Shown here: positions 1 through 6,527 of the stretch, in pieces | How the letters are laid out: each line of letters begins with the position of its first letter | Numbering within the stretch: position 1 is the first letter of the stretch | Source of the DNA: Lachnospiraceae bacterium | Lineage (GTDB): Bacteria > Bacillota > Clostridia > Lachnospirales > Lachnospiraceae | Direction of reading: 5' to 3' | DNA length: 8,887 nucleotides | NCBI GenBank assembly: GCA_021202575.1 | Contig: JAJQCU010000351.1 | Span: 1 to 8,887, forward strand | Notes under the pieces: model-generated | Databases searched by the model: none | What the model saw: the letters and a program-made list of their open reading frames with translations, nothing else | What the model was told of the DNA's origin: nothing | Position numbers and translations under genes: made by a program

Positions 1-1534
1 TTCTCAGTGTGGAAGCCTCGGAGTCTAAGGTTGCGCCATCCTCAGAGTAAGCGGAGGAATTTACCTTGTAGGACAGAGCCGGGTCAATCTCAGCATAGGG
101 CAGAGCAGCCTCATAAGCATCGTTCTGCGCCTGGTTAAACTCATCTGTGTAAGCGTTCACACGCGATGTGGTCTCCTCTGTGGATGGCAGGAACGCCAGC
201 AGCTGATTCAGACCCTGATAGTTGCCAGCAAGAGAGCTGTCCTCAGTGTCCGTGTCTACCAGATAGCCGTTCTCATCATACTCGTAGTTGATGCCTTCCA
301 GGCCGTACTGGGTCAGGATCAGCATCTCGGCGTCGTTGAGCTTGTCAAGCACGGTCAAAGCCGCCTCGATCTTCTCCTCGGTATCGCAGGTGGTTGCGGA
401 CAGGGTGAAGAAGCCATTGTAGCCGGCGGTAGCCAGGGTGTGGCCATTCACAGCGCCGTACAGAACCATGGTGGCGTTCTCATCAGGATTTACCACGGAA
501 GCGGTCCATGTATCATCAGCGGCAAAATACTGCCAGATTCTCTTGCCGGAATCCAGCACGTCGATGAATACACCATTGTCGCCCTTCTTGCAGCCATCGG
601 ACCAGGAGTCTGTAGGTCTGTCCACAAAGTCAGCGGGCATTAAGCCTTCCTCAAAGATCTGCTTGATGTACTCAACCGCCTCAAAGTACTCGTCCTGCAT
701 CCAGACAGGAACCAGCTGTCCGTCTACCTCTGCCCAGCCGTTGCCGCAGCCAAACCAGGTCTGAATGATATCGAAAGGACCAGTGTAGGAGGTCATCTCC
801 ATACCGATGGTGTCGTTGGAGCCGTTGCCGTCCGGATCATCATTGGTGAAGGCCTGCAGCATTGCCAGCACTTCATCCGGGGTCGCGGAATTGCCATCCG
901 GAAGCTCCACACCCAGCTTCTCCGCCCAGTCCTGACGATAGGACAGACCATAACGGCCTACCACACGGGTACGGGGGATAGCGATCAGAGAGCCGCTTAC
1001 GGTCAGGTTGTCCGCAACGCTCTGTGCCATCTGAGACAAATTCGGATACTTCGCCTCATCCCAGACATAGTCGTTTAAGTTAACAAAAGCGCCATTGTTG
1101 GCTGCGGATACCACGTCGCCGGTCACTGTGCCGCCCCAGGACATGATCATGGGCATGGTCTTAGGACTTGCCATGTACAGAGAGTTCTTCTCAGTCAGAG
1201 TATCGTTGGATACCCAGGTCAGCTCCAGATCATGGCCCACATAATCCTCGATGTCCTGCATGATCTCGTCGGCATAGTCGCCAACGTTGTTGTTGCCGGC
1301 ATTCTGATCAATAACGGACCAGGTGATGGTCTGACGCTCCACCGTGGTCTCAGTGGCCTCAGAACTGGAGCTGCTGGACTCAGAGCTGCTGGACTCAGAA
1401 CTGCTGGACTCGGAGCTGCTGGACTCGGAGCTGCTGGAACCGCAGGCTGTCAGTACACCGGCGGAAGCAGCCGCAACGCCGCCAACCATCATTCCCTTCA
1501 TGAAATCTCTGCGGGAAATGGATTTAAAAAACAT
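1..1534 (-). CDS. Extracellular solute-binding lipoprotein of a sugar ABC transporter (LplA/YtcQ-like), C-terminus cut by window edge
   Basis: Captures an oligosaccharide outside the cell and delivers it to the two permeases encoded just upstream. The frame is open from the ATG at 1534 to the left edge (511 codons, no stop), so the C-terminus is missing; family members are usually somewhat over 500 residues, so probably little is lost. The ATG follows AAGGAGG by about 9 nt. The N-terminus has a twin-arginine motif (SRRDFMK, residues 7-13), a hydrophobic stretch (about 14-29) and a lipobox LTAC with the lipidated Cys at 31. Residues 33-57 are almost only Ser and Glu. The globular part follows from about residue 65, with a Ca-loop-like DPDGNGSND at 233-241 that is common in the LplA family. 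Family assignment is firm; the sugar is not identifiable. It is the third visible gene of the operon, 126 nt after the second permease. Confidence 0.9.
   Translation of the reverse strand, partial: MFFKSISRRDFMKGMMVGGVAAASAGVLTACGSSSSESSSSESSSSESSSSESSSSSSEATETTVERQTITWSVIDQNAGNNNVGDYADEIMQDIEDYVGHDLELTWVSNDTLTEKNSLYMASPKTMPMIMSWGGTVTGDVVSAANNGAFVNLNDYVWDEAKYPNLSQMAQSVADNLTVSGSLIAIPRTRVVGRYGLSYRQDWAEKLGVELPDGNSATPDEVLAMLQAFTNDDPDGNGSNDTIGMEMTSYTGPFDIIQTWFGCGNGWAEVDGQLVPVWMQDEYFEAVEYIKQIFEEGLMPADFVDRPTDSWSDGCKKGDNGVFIDVLDSGKRIWQYFAADDTWTASVVNPDENATMVLYGAVNGHTLATAGYNGFFTLSATTCDTEEKIEAALTVLDKLNDAEMLILTQYGLEGINYEYDENGYLVDTDTEDSSLAGNYQGLNQLLAFLPSTEETTSRVNAYTDEFNQAQNDAYEAALPYAEIDPALSYKVNSSAYSEDGATLDSEASTLR
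1368..1442 (-). repeat. 15-bp tandem repeat encoding an ESSSS linker
   Basis: Five head-to-tail 15-bp units start at 1368, 1383, 1398, 1413 and 1428 on the plus strand, of the form gagctgctggactcg. Four are almost identical (A/G changes only) and the one nearest the lipidated Cys is diverged. Read on the minus strand each unit gives Glu-Ser-Ser-Ser-Ser, so a change in unit number keeps the frame and only alters the length of the linker between the membrane anchor and the binding domain. The near identity suggests recent slipped-strand expansion. Confidence 0.9.
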
Positions 1535-1581
1535 AACAATTTTCCTCCTTTTATGAAAAATATGTATATATGAATCCTCAG

Positions 1582-1641
1582 GAGGACTCTTCCTCAGAAT
1601 CCCCCTGATTATTCTTTTAAGTTTACCGCACTCTTGTGCAG
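1582..1641 (-). promoter_or_regulatory. Intercistronic hairpins between permease and binding-protein genes
   Basis: The 126-nt gap between the permease stop and the binding-protein start holds two small inverted repeats: 1626-1641 (CTGCAC / GTGCGG on the minus strand, loop AAGA, one G-T pair) and 1582-1595 (GAGGA / TCCTC, loop AGAG). Neither is followed by a T-run, so they do not look like terminators. Such structures often mark mRNA processing or stability sites that raise binding-protein output over permease output; that role is inferred. I see no good separate promoter in this gap. Confidence 0.35.
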
Positions 1642-1660
1642 CGTTTAAATCAGGCCACAC

Positions 1661-2563
1661 TTAACCCTTGACCGCACCTACCATAACGCCCTGGGTGAAA
1701 TATTTCTGCACGAAGGGATATACGATCAGGATCGGCACTGTGGCAATTACTGTACAGGCCATCTTCACCGCCTTGTCCGGAGGCGCGCCGTTGATGTCAT
1801 AATCCGTCACTGTATCCGCGATCGTCGAGCTCTGCAGGATGATGGAACGCAGCATGATCTGGATCGGGAATTTCTCCGAGCTCTCCAGATAAATCATCGC
1901 GTTGAAGTAATCATTCCAGAAGCCCACGCCATAGAACAGGGAAATGGAAGCGATGACCGGCTTGGACAGAGGCAGCGCGACTTTCCAGAAAATCTGGAGG
2001 TCATTGGCCCCGTCCATATAGGAAGCCTCATCCAGCTCCACCGGAAGACCCTGAAAGAAGTTCTTGATGATAACCATGTTGAACGGGCTGATAGCGCCGA
2101 TCAAAATCAGAGCCCACCAGCTGTCCCTCAGACCGTAGGAGGTCACCACCAGATAGGTGGGGATCAGACCGCCGGAGAACAGCATTGTGAAAATTACCAT
2201 GTTCATGATCCAGTTACGTCCTCTGAAGTGCTGCTTGGACAGAGGATAAGCAAATGTCATGGAGAACAGCATACAGGTCACCGTACCCAGAATAGTCAGG
2301 CAGATGGAGTTGCGCAGTCCTCTCAGAATATGCGCCGTATTAATCGCGTACTGATAGGCGTTCAGGGACCAGACAGTCGGGATGATAAAGAAAGCCCTCT
2401 CCGTCAGTTCCTTTTCCGTTGCGAAGGAACCAGCCACCACATACAGGAACGGAAGCACCATGCATAAGCCGATCAGGCCCAGGACAAGATAAATGATGAA
2501 GTCTACAACGCCAAATTTACTGACGCCCAAAGTTGCTGATTTTGTTCTACTTTTCTTAGCCAT
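1661..2563 (-). CDS. Carbohydrate ABC transporter permease, LplC/YtcP-like (CUT1 family)
   Basis: One of two integral membrane subunits forming the sugar channel. The product is 300 residues, normal for the family. About six membrane segments are visible (roughly 21-45, 84-107, 119-141, 149-169, 201-222, 266-286). The cytoplasmic EAA loop that docks the ATPase spans about 177-201 (ELDEASYMDG, then I at 191 and LP at 197-198). The tail QGVMVGAVKG is typical of this subfamily. I chose the ATG at 2563 because AGGAGGAG lies 7 nt upstream; an in-frame TTG two codons earlier sits too close to that site. The Shine-Dalgarno sequence abuts the stop of the preceding permease gene, so the two are probably translationally coupled. 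Confidence 0.93.
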   Translation of the reverse strand: MAKKSRTKSATLGVSKFGVVDFIIYLVLGLIGLCMVLPFLYVVAGSFATEKELTERAFFIIPTVWSLNAYQYAINTAHILRGLRNSICLTILGTVTCMLFSMTFAYPLSKQHFRGRNWIMNMVIFTMLFSGGLIPTYLVVTSYGLRDSWWALILIGAISPFNMVIIKNFFQGLPVELDEASYMDGANDLQIFWKVALPLSKPVIASISLFYGVGFWNDYFNAMIYLESSEKFPIQIMLRSIILQSSTIADTVTDYDINGAPPDKAVKMACTVIATVPILIVYPFVQKYFTQGVMVGAVKG

Positions 2564-2578
2564 TAGCAACCTCCTCCT

Positions 2579-3559
2579 TTAATACAGACCGCTCTCGCCG
2601 CAAGCCTTTGCAATGCGGTCAGCGGACATAACCATGATCATACCGACAATGGATTTGAACATGCCGACAGCTGAGGAGTAGGAGTACATGCCCTGCGTAA
2701 TACCTTTGGTGTAGGTGTATGTATCAAAGGTCTCAGCCCTGGCGATATTCAGGTCATTTCTCATCAGGAAGATCTGCTCATAGCCTGTGCTTAAGACGCT
2801 GCCCACACGCATGATCAGCATCATGATGATGGTGCTGCGGATAGCGGGAAGGGTAATGTGCCACATCAGGCTCCAGCGGCCCGCGCCGTCCACTCTGGCC
2901 GCCTCATACTGCTCCTGGTCGGCGCCGGAAAGGGCTGCCAGGAATACGATGGTGCCGTAACCGGTCTCACGCCAGATGTCCTGGCCCACGATCAGGCCCC
3001 AGAATGTGCTGGCATTGGACAGGATATTGAAGGTATGGCCTGTCACCATGGCATACAGCTGGTTGATAATACCGTCAGTCACGTTGAACAGCTGATAGGT
3101 CAGGGAGGCTACAATAACCCAGGACACGAAGTGGGGGATGTAAACCAGCGTCTGCCCCCCTCTCTTATAGCCGTTATGCCGCCCCTCATTCAAAAAGAGG
3201 GACAGGATAATCGGCATCGGGAAATACAGAACCAGCTGAAGCAAACTGATACCCAGTGTATTGGTCAGCAGCATCCCGAAGTCGCCGTTGGTGAAGAATT
3301 TCTGGAACTGATACAGTCCCACCCAGGGGCTGCCCCAGATGCCCTTAAAGGGGCTGTAGTCCTTGAACGCGATGACCAGACCGCCCATAGGGATGTAGCG
3401 GAACATGATGAAGTAGATCGCGCCGGGAAGCAACAGCAGATACAGCCACAAATGCTGCTTCATGTAAGCGGGTGTGCTCATCTTCTGCACGCGCATCATC
3501 CGGCCGTCTGGCATCTGCATCATCCCGTTTTTGATTTTCGGTTTCTTTTCTTTCGCCAT
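2579..3559 (-). CDS. ABC transporter permease, LplB/YteP-like (CUT1 family)
   Basis: Partner membrane subunit of the sugar importer and first gene of the transporter operon. The 326-residue product starts at the ATG at 3559, preceded by AAAGGTGG with 7 nt spacing; the frame is open 19 codons further upstream, but that part is poorly compatible with a start (Ala-rich, no ribosome site). The first membrane segment is at about 35-55; the EAA loop lies at about 216-240 (QYEAARVDGAG, then LP at 237-238). The C-terminus GESGLY matches LplB-type permeases. The N-terminal cytosolic stretch is basic, then Met-rich (six Met between 13 and 27). Its stop codon TAA leads directly into the ribosome site of the next permease gene. 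Expression should depend on the promoter at 3810-3838 and a leader of about 245 nt. Confidence 0.93.
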   Translation of the reverse strand: MAKEKKPKIKNGMMQMPDGRMMRVQKMSTPAYMKQHLWLYLLLLPGAIYFIMFRYIPMGGLVIAFKDYSPFKGIWGSPWVGLYQFQKFFTNGDFGMLLTNTLGISLLQLVLYFPMPIILSLFLNEGRHNGYKRGGQTLVYIPHFVSWVIVASLTYQLFNVTDGIINQLYAMVTGHTFNILSNASTFWGLIVGQDIWRETGYGTIVFLAALSGADQEQYEAARVDGAGRWSLMWHITLPAIRSTIIMMLIMRVGSVLSTGYEQIFLMRNDLNIARAETFDTYTYTKGITQGMYSYSSAVGMFKSIVGMIMVMSADRIAKACGESGLY

Positions 3560-3639
3560 AGGAAAACCACCTTTCTGACAATTTTTTGCTGCCGCAGCAG
3601 CGTTTTTATAGTGCAATTTTACTACCGCTCATGGAATAA

Positions 3640-3668
3640 AGTATATAATCATCTCGTTTATTTTAAAA
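3640..3668 (-). promoter_or_regulatory. Possible second, weak promoter in the transporter leader
   Basis: On the minus strand TATACT (3640-3645, 5 of 6 matches to the -10 consensus) lies 17 nt downstream of TTTTAA (3663-3668, 3 of 6 to the -35). The weak -35 is what an activator-dependent promoter would show, and a 10-bp palindrome AAGAATTCTT (3667-3676) overlaps it. The region is AT-rich, so chance matches are likely. Confidence 0.2.
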
Positions 3669-3754
3669 GAATTCTTAAATTTTTGTGCATTTTTGATGTA
3701 CTTTGCATGCGCCTCTTTCTCACGGAGCCTTTCGTCTCTTTCCCCATTTTATAA

Positions 3755-3777
3755 CAAAAAGAAAAAGCCGCTTTTCT
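3755..3777 (-). terminator. Terminator-like hairpin in the transporter leader
   Basis: Minus strand AGAAAAG (3777-3771), loop CGG, CTTTTTCT (3767-3760), running into a T-run (3760-3756). The stem is short, AT-rich and has one bulged T, so it is weak. It lies about 60 nt after the regulator stop and could end that transcript. It also lies downstream of the start point expected for the promoter at 3810-3838, so it could attenuate the transporter operon. The plus strand also continues into T-rich sequence, so it might act in both directions. Confidence 0.35.
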
Positions 3778-3809
3778 GATTTTTATCAATTTTTCCAAAA
3801 TCCAAAAGA

Positions 3810-3838
3810 ATTATAGGACAAAATCCGGGCAATGTCAA
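3810..3838 (-). promoter_or_regulatory. Consensus SigA promoter of the sugar transporter operon
   Basis: Minus strand TTGACA (3838-3833), 17-nt spacer, TATAAT (3815-3810): both hexamers and the spacing are exactly consensus. The start point would be near 3803, giving a leader of about 245 nt before the first permease. The -35 hexamer includes the TGA stop codon of the upstream regulator gene (3837-3835). Such a strong core promoter suggests that control acts by repression, attenuation or catabolite control rather than only by activation; that is inference. Confidence 0.8.
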
Positions 3839-6147
3839 TAGAGCTTTCTGAATTTCCCGGGCGTCACGCCTGTCATTTTGCTGAAAAACCGGATAAAATT
3901 CTGGGCGTTATTGTAGCCCAGCCGGGCGGCGATTTCCGCCACCGTCATATTGGTCTGGGACAGCAGGCGCTTGGCCTCGTCCAGCCGGTACTCCTCCACA
4001 TAATCGCTGAAGCTTCTGCCGCCCTCCATCTTTAAGATTTTCCAGATGTAGGCGGGGCTGATCCCCAGCGCGTCCGCGCACTCCGTGATGGTGATATTGC
4101 CGTTATTTTCGCGGATCATGCCCTCGATTTTTTCCATCATATTATAAGAGTCGTCCTCCATCAGCCGAAGCCGGGCCCCGATCACCGGGTCGATGATTTT
4201 CCACTTGATATAGCGGCGCACCCGGTTGGTCTCCGGCGCCTCGATCAGCTCGCTGTAGACCCTGCGCAGGCCCTCCGGGTAGATTTTATCGATGCTGACC
4301 CTGGTCTCCACCGCCTCCGAGAGAATCACGTTTACATACTGCATAATGCTCAGAATCGTCTCATCCTGGGAAACGACATTTTCACTTAGATAATGGGTAA
4401 ATTCGTCGGTGACCCGATAGCACTGGTCCTTGTCCAGCGCCCGGATGGCGGTGAGGACGTCCTTTTCATAAGAAGCAGTGGACGCTTTCCCCTTTCCCCC
4501 GGCCCCCGGGAGATAAAAGTAGCAGCCCTCCTCCCTCTCATCGTCCGCGGATATCTCTCTGCCATGATCACCGAAGGCCAGAGCGTGAATACTCTCCCTG
4601 TAAGCCACATAGCTGCTGCGGTATCCCTTATGGGTGGCGGAAACCCCCATCAGGATGCTGAATCCGAACGTTCCAATGGCATAGGCCCTCATGTCATGGT
4701 AAAAGTCATTGACCTTGATCAGGACCTCGCCCTCATCCTCCCCCGCGAAGACGCAGAAGATGGCGCAGGCGTTGTACACAGGTGGTATCCAGGACAGCTG
4801 CGAAAGCTCAGGCGGCATCTCCTCCACCATTTTCAGGCAGATGACGTCCTCGTCATTTTCCGACAGCTTCTCCGTCTCCTCCTCCGTGCGCAGATCCAGC
4901 ACAATGACGGCGGTGGCGTAGCATTTTAACTCCTGAAGCCCCATGCTTTTGAGGCTCTCGCCCCACTCATCGTCGGAAGTGATCTCGCCCCGCATCAGGC
5001 GGAAGCCGAACAGCTCCTTCACCCTGCCGCTCTGCTGGCGCACCACGGTTTCCAGAGCCTCCTTGTCATTCTTTAAATCCGTAAAGCTGGAGGCCACAAA
5101 GTCCAGCTCATTTTTCTCCTCAATGGAATCGCCTCCGGAAATATCCTCCACCAGCTTTCCCACAGGCCGGTAAATCAGGGACGATGTCACCACCAGCCCG
5201 CAGATGGTCAAAAGAATCAGGGTCATCCCCAGCAGGATCAGATAGGACTCTCCCCCCGTCGCGCCCGCGCTGACGTCCACCAGCACATAATACTCCCAGC
5301 CCAGAATCGTCGATACTTCCTTCGACATCATATAGGAGGTGCCGTCTACCACGATACTTTGCGCTGTGCCATACTCCATATCCGTCCCTGAAAGCCGCAG
5401 ATCCCGGACACTCTCCGCCGCCATGCTGTCTGCGGCGTAGATCAGATTTCCATCCAGATCAAGAACCACTATTGTCCTTGTCTCCGTGACCCACTGGGAC
5501 AGCCAGCTGCTCCATTCGGACATATCCACATTGACTAACAGCATAGCATAGACGCTGGAGGTTGCGCTGGGAAGGTTCGGCACGAGATTTAAGCCGCTGG
5601 TCTCCACCGTGGCGTACCAGGCCCTGTCCGTGGTCTCAAGAGCTTCCGATTCCCCGTCGTAAAACCAGTAATTTTTGTCCACGGAATCATTGCGGTTCTC
5701 AAACAGCTCCTGGAGAAGCTCCGGATTTAAAACCTGGTCAATCGTAAACATACCCTTGCTGCACAGCACCCAGCCCGTCTGGAAATTCACAAAGGTATAG
5801 CCGCTGATATAATCCGCGAAGAGATTGGGGCTTTTCAGCGCCTGCATGGCGTTATAATAATAGTCATAATCCGAATAATCGATCTGATTCTCCAGCACAT
5901 TCTGTATCTCCGTGCTGGTCACCTCATTCAGATAATAATTCTTCAGATTGTCCAGGCGCTCATCCACTAAGGATACCGCCTGGGCCGCCTCCGTCACCGC
6001 CTCCGTGGCCGCGTTTTCCCTGATTTCCTTCCTGTAACTGAAAAAGGCGTAGACTGAGAATGTGATGTCCAGCGCCGCCGCCAGACACAGAACACAGAGA
6101 GCCACTACCGCCCTGTACGAATATTTTCCCTTTTTCTTTCTTTCCAT
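3835..6147 (-). CDS. Membrane-bound AraC-family regulator with extracytoplasmic Cache-like sensor (YtdP/YesS-like)
   Basis: A 770-residue one-component transcription factor that probably senses a sugar or a binding protein outside the cell and controls the adjacent importer. Order: basic N-terminus; membrane helix at about 12-37; extracytoplasmic domain of about 260 residues with Cache-like features (DRAWY at 174-178, VLDLDGNLIYA at 228-238); second helix at about 301-325; short HAMP-like segment (YRPVGKLVEDI, 326-336); a long cytoplasmic middle part (about 370-640); and a C-terminal AraC domain at about 668-770 with two helix-turn-helix units (ITECADALGISPAYI near 687-701 and VAEIAARLGYNNAQNFIRFF at 736-755, then the signature MTGVTPGKFRK). 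There is no receiver or kinase domain. The start is ATG 6147, with GGAAGG 10 nt upstream; a TTG one codon earlier is less likely. Size and layout match Bacillus YtdP and YesS, also linked to LplABC-type genes. The ligand is unknown. Confidence 0.92.
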   Translation of the reverse strand: MERKKKGKYSYRAVVALCVLCLAAALDITFSVYAFFSYRKEIRENAATEAVTEAAQAVSLVDERLDNLKNYYLNEVTSTEIQNVLENQIDYSDYDYYYNAMQALKSPNLFADYISGYTFVNFQTGWVLCSKGMFTIDQVLNPELLQELFENRNDSVDKNYWFYDGESEALETTDRAWYATVETSGLNLVPNLPSATSSVYAMLLVNVDMSEWSSWLSQWVTETRTIVVLDLDGNLIYAADSMAAESVRDLRLSGTDMEYGTAQSIVVDGTSYMMSKEVSTILGWEYYVLVDVSAGATGGESYLILLGMTLILLTICGLVVTSSLIYRPVGKLVEDISGGDSIEEKNELDFVASSFTDLKNDKEALETVVRQQSGRVKELFGFRLMRGEITSDDEWGESLKSMGLQELKCYATAVIVLDLRTEEETEKLSENDEDVICLKMVEEMPPELSQLSWIPPVYNACAIFCVFAGEDEGEVLIKVNDFYHDMRAYAIGTFGFSILMGVSATHKGYRSSYVAYRESIHALAFGDHGREISADDEREEGCYFYLPGAGGKGKASTASYEKDVLTAIRALDKDQCYRVTDEFTHYLSENVVSQDETILSIMQYVNVILSEAVETRVSIDKIYPEGLRRVYSELIEAPETNRVRRYIKWKIIDPVIGARLRLMEDDSYNMMEKIEGMIRENNGNITITECADALGISPAYIWKILKMEGGRSFSDYVEEYRLDEAKRLLSQTNMTVAEIAARLGYNNAQNFIRFFSKMTGVTPGKFRKLY

Positions 6148-6160
6148 CAATAAAAAGCCT

Positions 6161-6297
6161 TCCGGACTGACCGGCGCAGCGCTTTACCGGCAGTAATCCT
6201 TTGGCCTGCCGCGCCGGGTTCAGATATTTGAATACTATTATAATACGAAAAAATCAACGATACCACGCAAAAAAATTGTAAAACCGGTCAGTTCCGG
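6161..6297 (-). repeat. Inverted CCGGTCAGT elements around the regulator's 5' region
   Basis: Plus strand 6284-6297 reads CCGGTCAGTTCCGG; 6161-6174 reads TCCGGACTGACCGG, its near reverse complement (one base missing, 9 bp perfect core). On the minus-strand transcript ACTGACCGG near the predicted 5' end could pair with CCGGTCAGT beside the Shine-Dalgarno sequence GGAAGG (6163-6158), which partly overlaps the second element. They may be two operator copies or the arms of a structure masking the ribosome site. A third CCGG-containing copy follows at once (6294-6300, CCGGTCA, 10 bp after the first). Confidence 0.6.
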
Positions 6298-6299
6298 TC

Positions 6300-6328
6300 A
6301 TTATAACAGGCCGTAAGCCCTTTTTCCA
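6300..6328 (-). promoter_or_regulatory. Predicted extended -10 promoter of the regulator gene
   Basis: Minus strand TGGAAA (6328-6323, 4 of 6 to the -35), 17-nt spacer ending in TG-n, then TATAAT (6305-6300). TGnTATAAT is a full extended -10 element. The start point would be near 6293, at the inner edge of the CCGGTCAGT repeat, giving a leader of about 145 nt. A second TATAAT (6242-6237) lies closer to the gene but has only a very poor -35 (TGGTAT at 17 nt). Confidence 0.55.
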
Positions 6329-6345
6329 GTACAGAGGCCGATTTC

Positions 6346-6367
6346 ATATTTTTTTCATAAAAAATAT
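6346..6367. repeat. AT-only hairpin upstream of the regulator promoter
   Basis: ATATTTTTT (6346-6354), 4-nt loop, AAAAAATAT (6359-6367): a perfect 9-bp stem made only of A and T. It sits about 20-40 bp upstream of the predicted -35 box, where A- and T-tracts act as UP elements or bend DNA. A terminator role for the marR transcript is unlikely because the stem is so weak. Confidence 0.4.
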
Positions 6368-6383
6368 ACACATTTTTCTCTGC

Positions 6384-6523
6384 GGACGCTGAAAAGGCAT
6401 TCACGGCCAAACATGGCTTCTTTTCCTTCGGATACCGCTTATTTACATGGACGCAAAAGCGGTGTTCACAGTGGACGCCGGCTTTTCCTCTGTGGATGCC
6501 TCTCATTTTACGGACGCAAAAGC
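6384..6523. repeat. Dispersed GGACGC repeats in the spacer after the MarR gene
   Basis: GGACGC occurs at 6384, 6449, 6473 and 6512, and GGATGC at 6494. Two copies extend to GGACGCAAAAGC (6449-6460 and 6512-6523), each preceded by TTTAC or TTTTAC within 2 nt; a third reads GGACGCTGAAAAGGC (6384-6398). AAAAGCGG (6455-6462) can also pair imperfectly with CCGGCTTTT (6478-6486). Spacings of 24, 21 and 18 nt are not regular. No coding function is visible. This could be decayed duplication or protein binding sites. Confidence 0.45.
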
Positions 6524-6527
6524 AGGC

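Noticed and set aside
1555..1580. TATATA-rich stretch before the binding-protein gene as a separate promoter
   Set aside because: No usable -35 box lies 16-18 nt upstream, and the gene is well placed for read-through from the permeases.
2858..3754. Long open frame of 298 codons on the plus strand, opposite the first permease gene
   Set aside because: It is antisense to a permease with clear membrane helices and an EAA motif. Its product is rich in His, Gln and Pro with no recognisable domain and no ribosome site.
4393..4929. Open frame of 178 codons on the plus strand inside the regulator gene
   Set aside because: It is a shadow of the regulator's GC-rich third codon positions; the sense protein is convincing throughout.
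6281..6300. Possible catabolite (cre) site around TGTAAAACCGGTCA
   Set aside because: The central CG and a following T of the cre consensus do not line up, so the match is only at the ends.
6288..6506. 72-codon minus-strand open frame in the spacer before the regulator
   Set aside because: It has no Shine-Dalgarno sequence before the ATG and no family resemblance, and it overlaps the predicted promoter and repeats.
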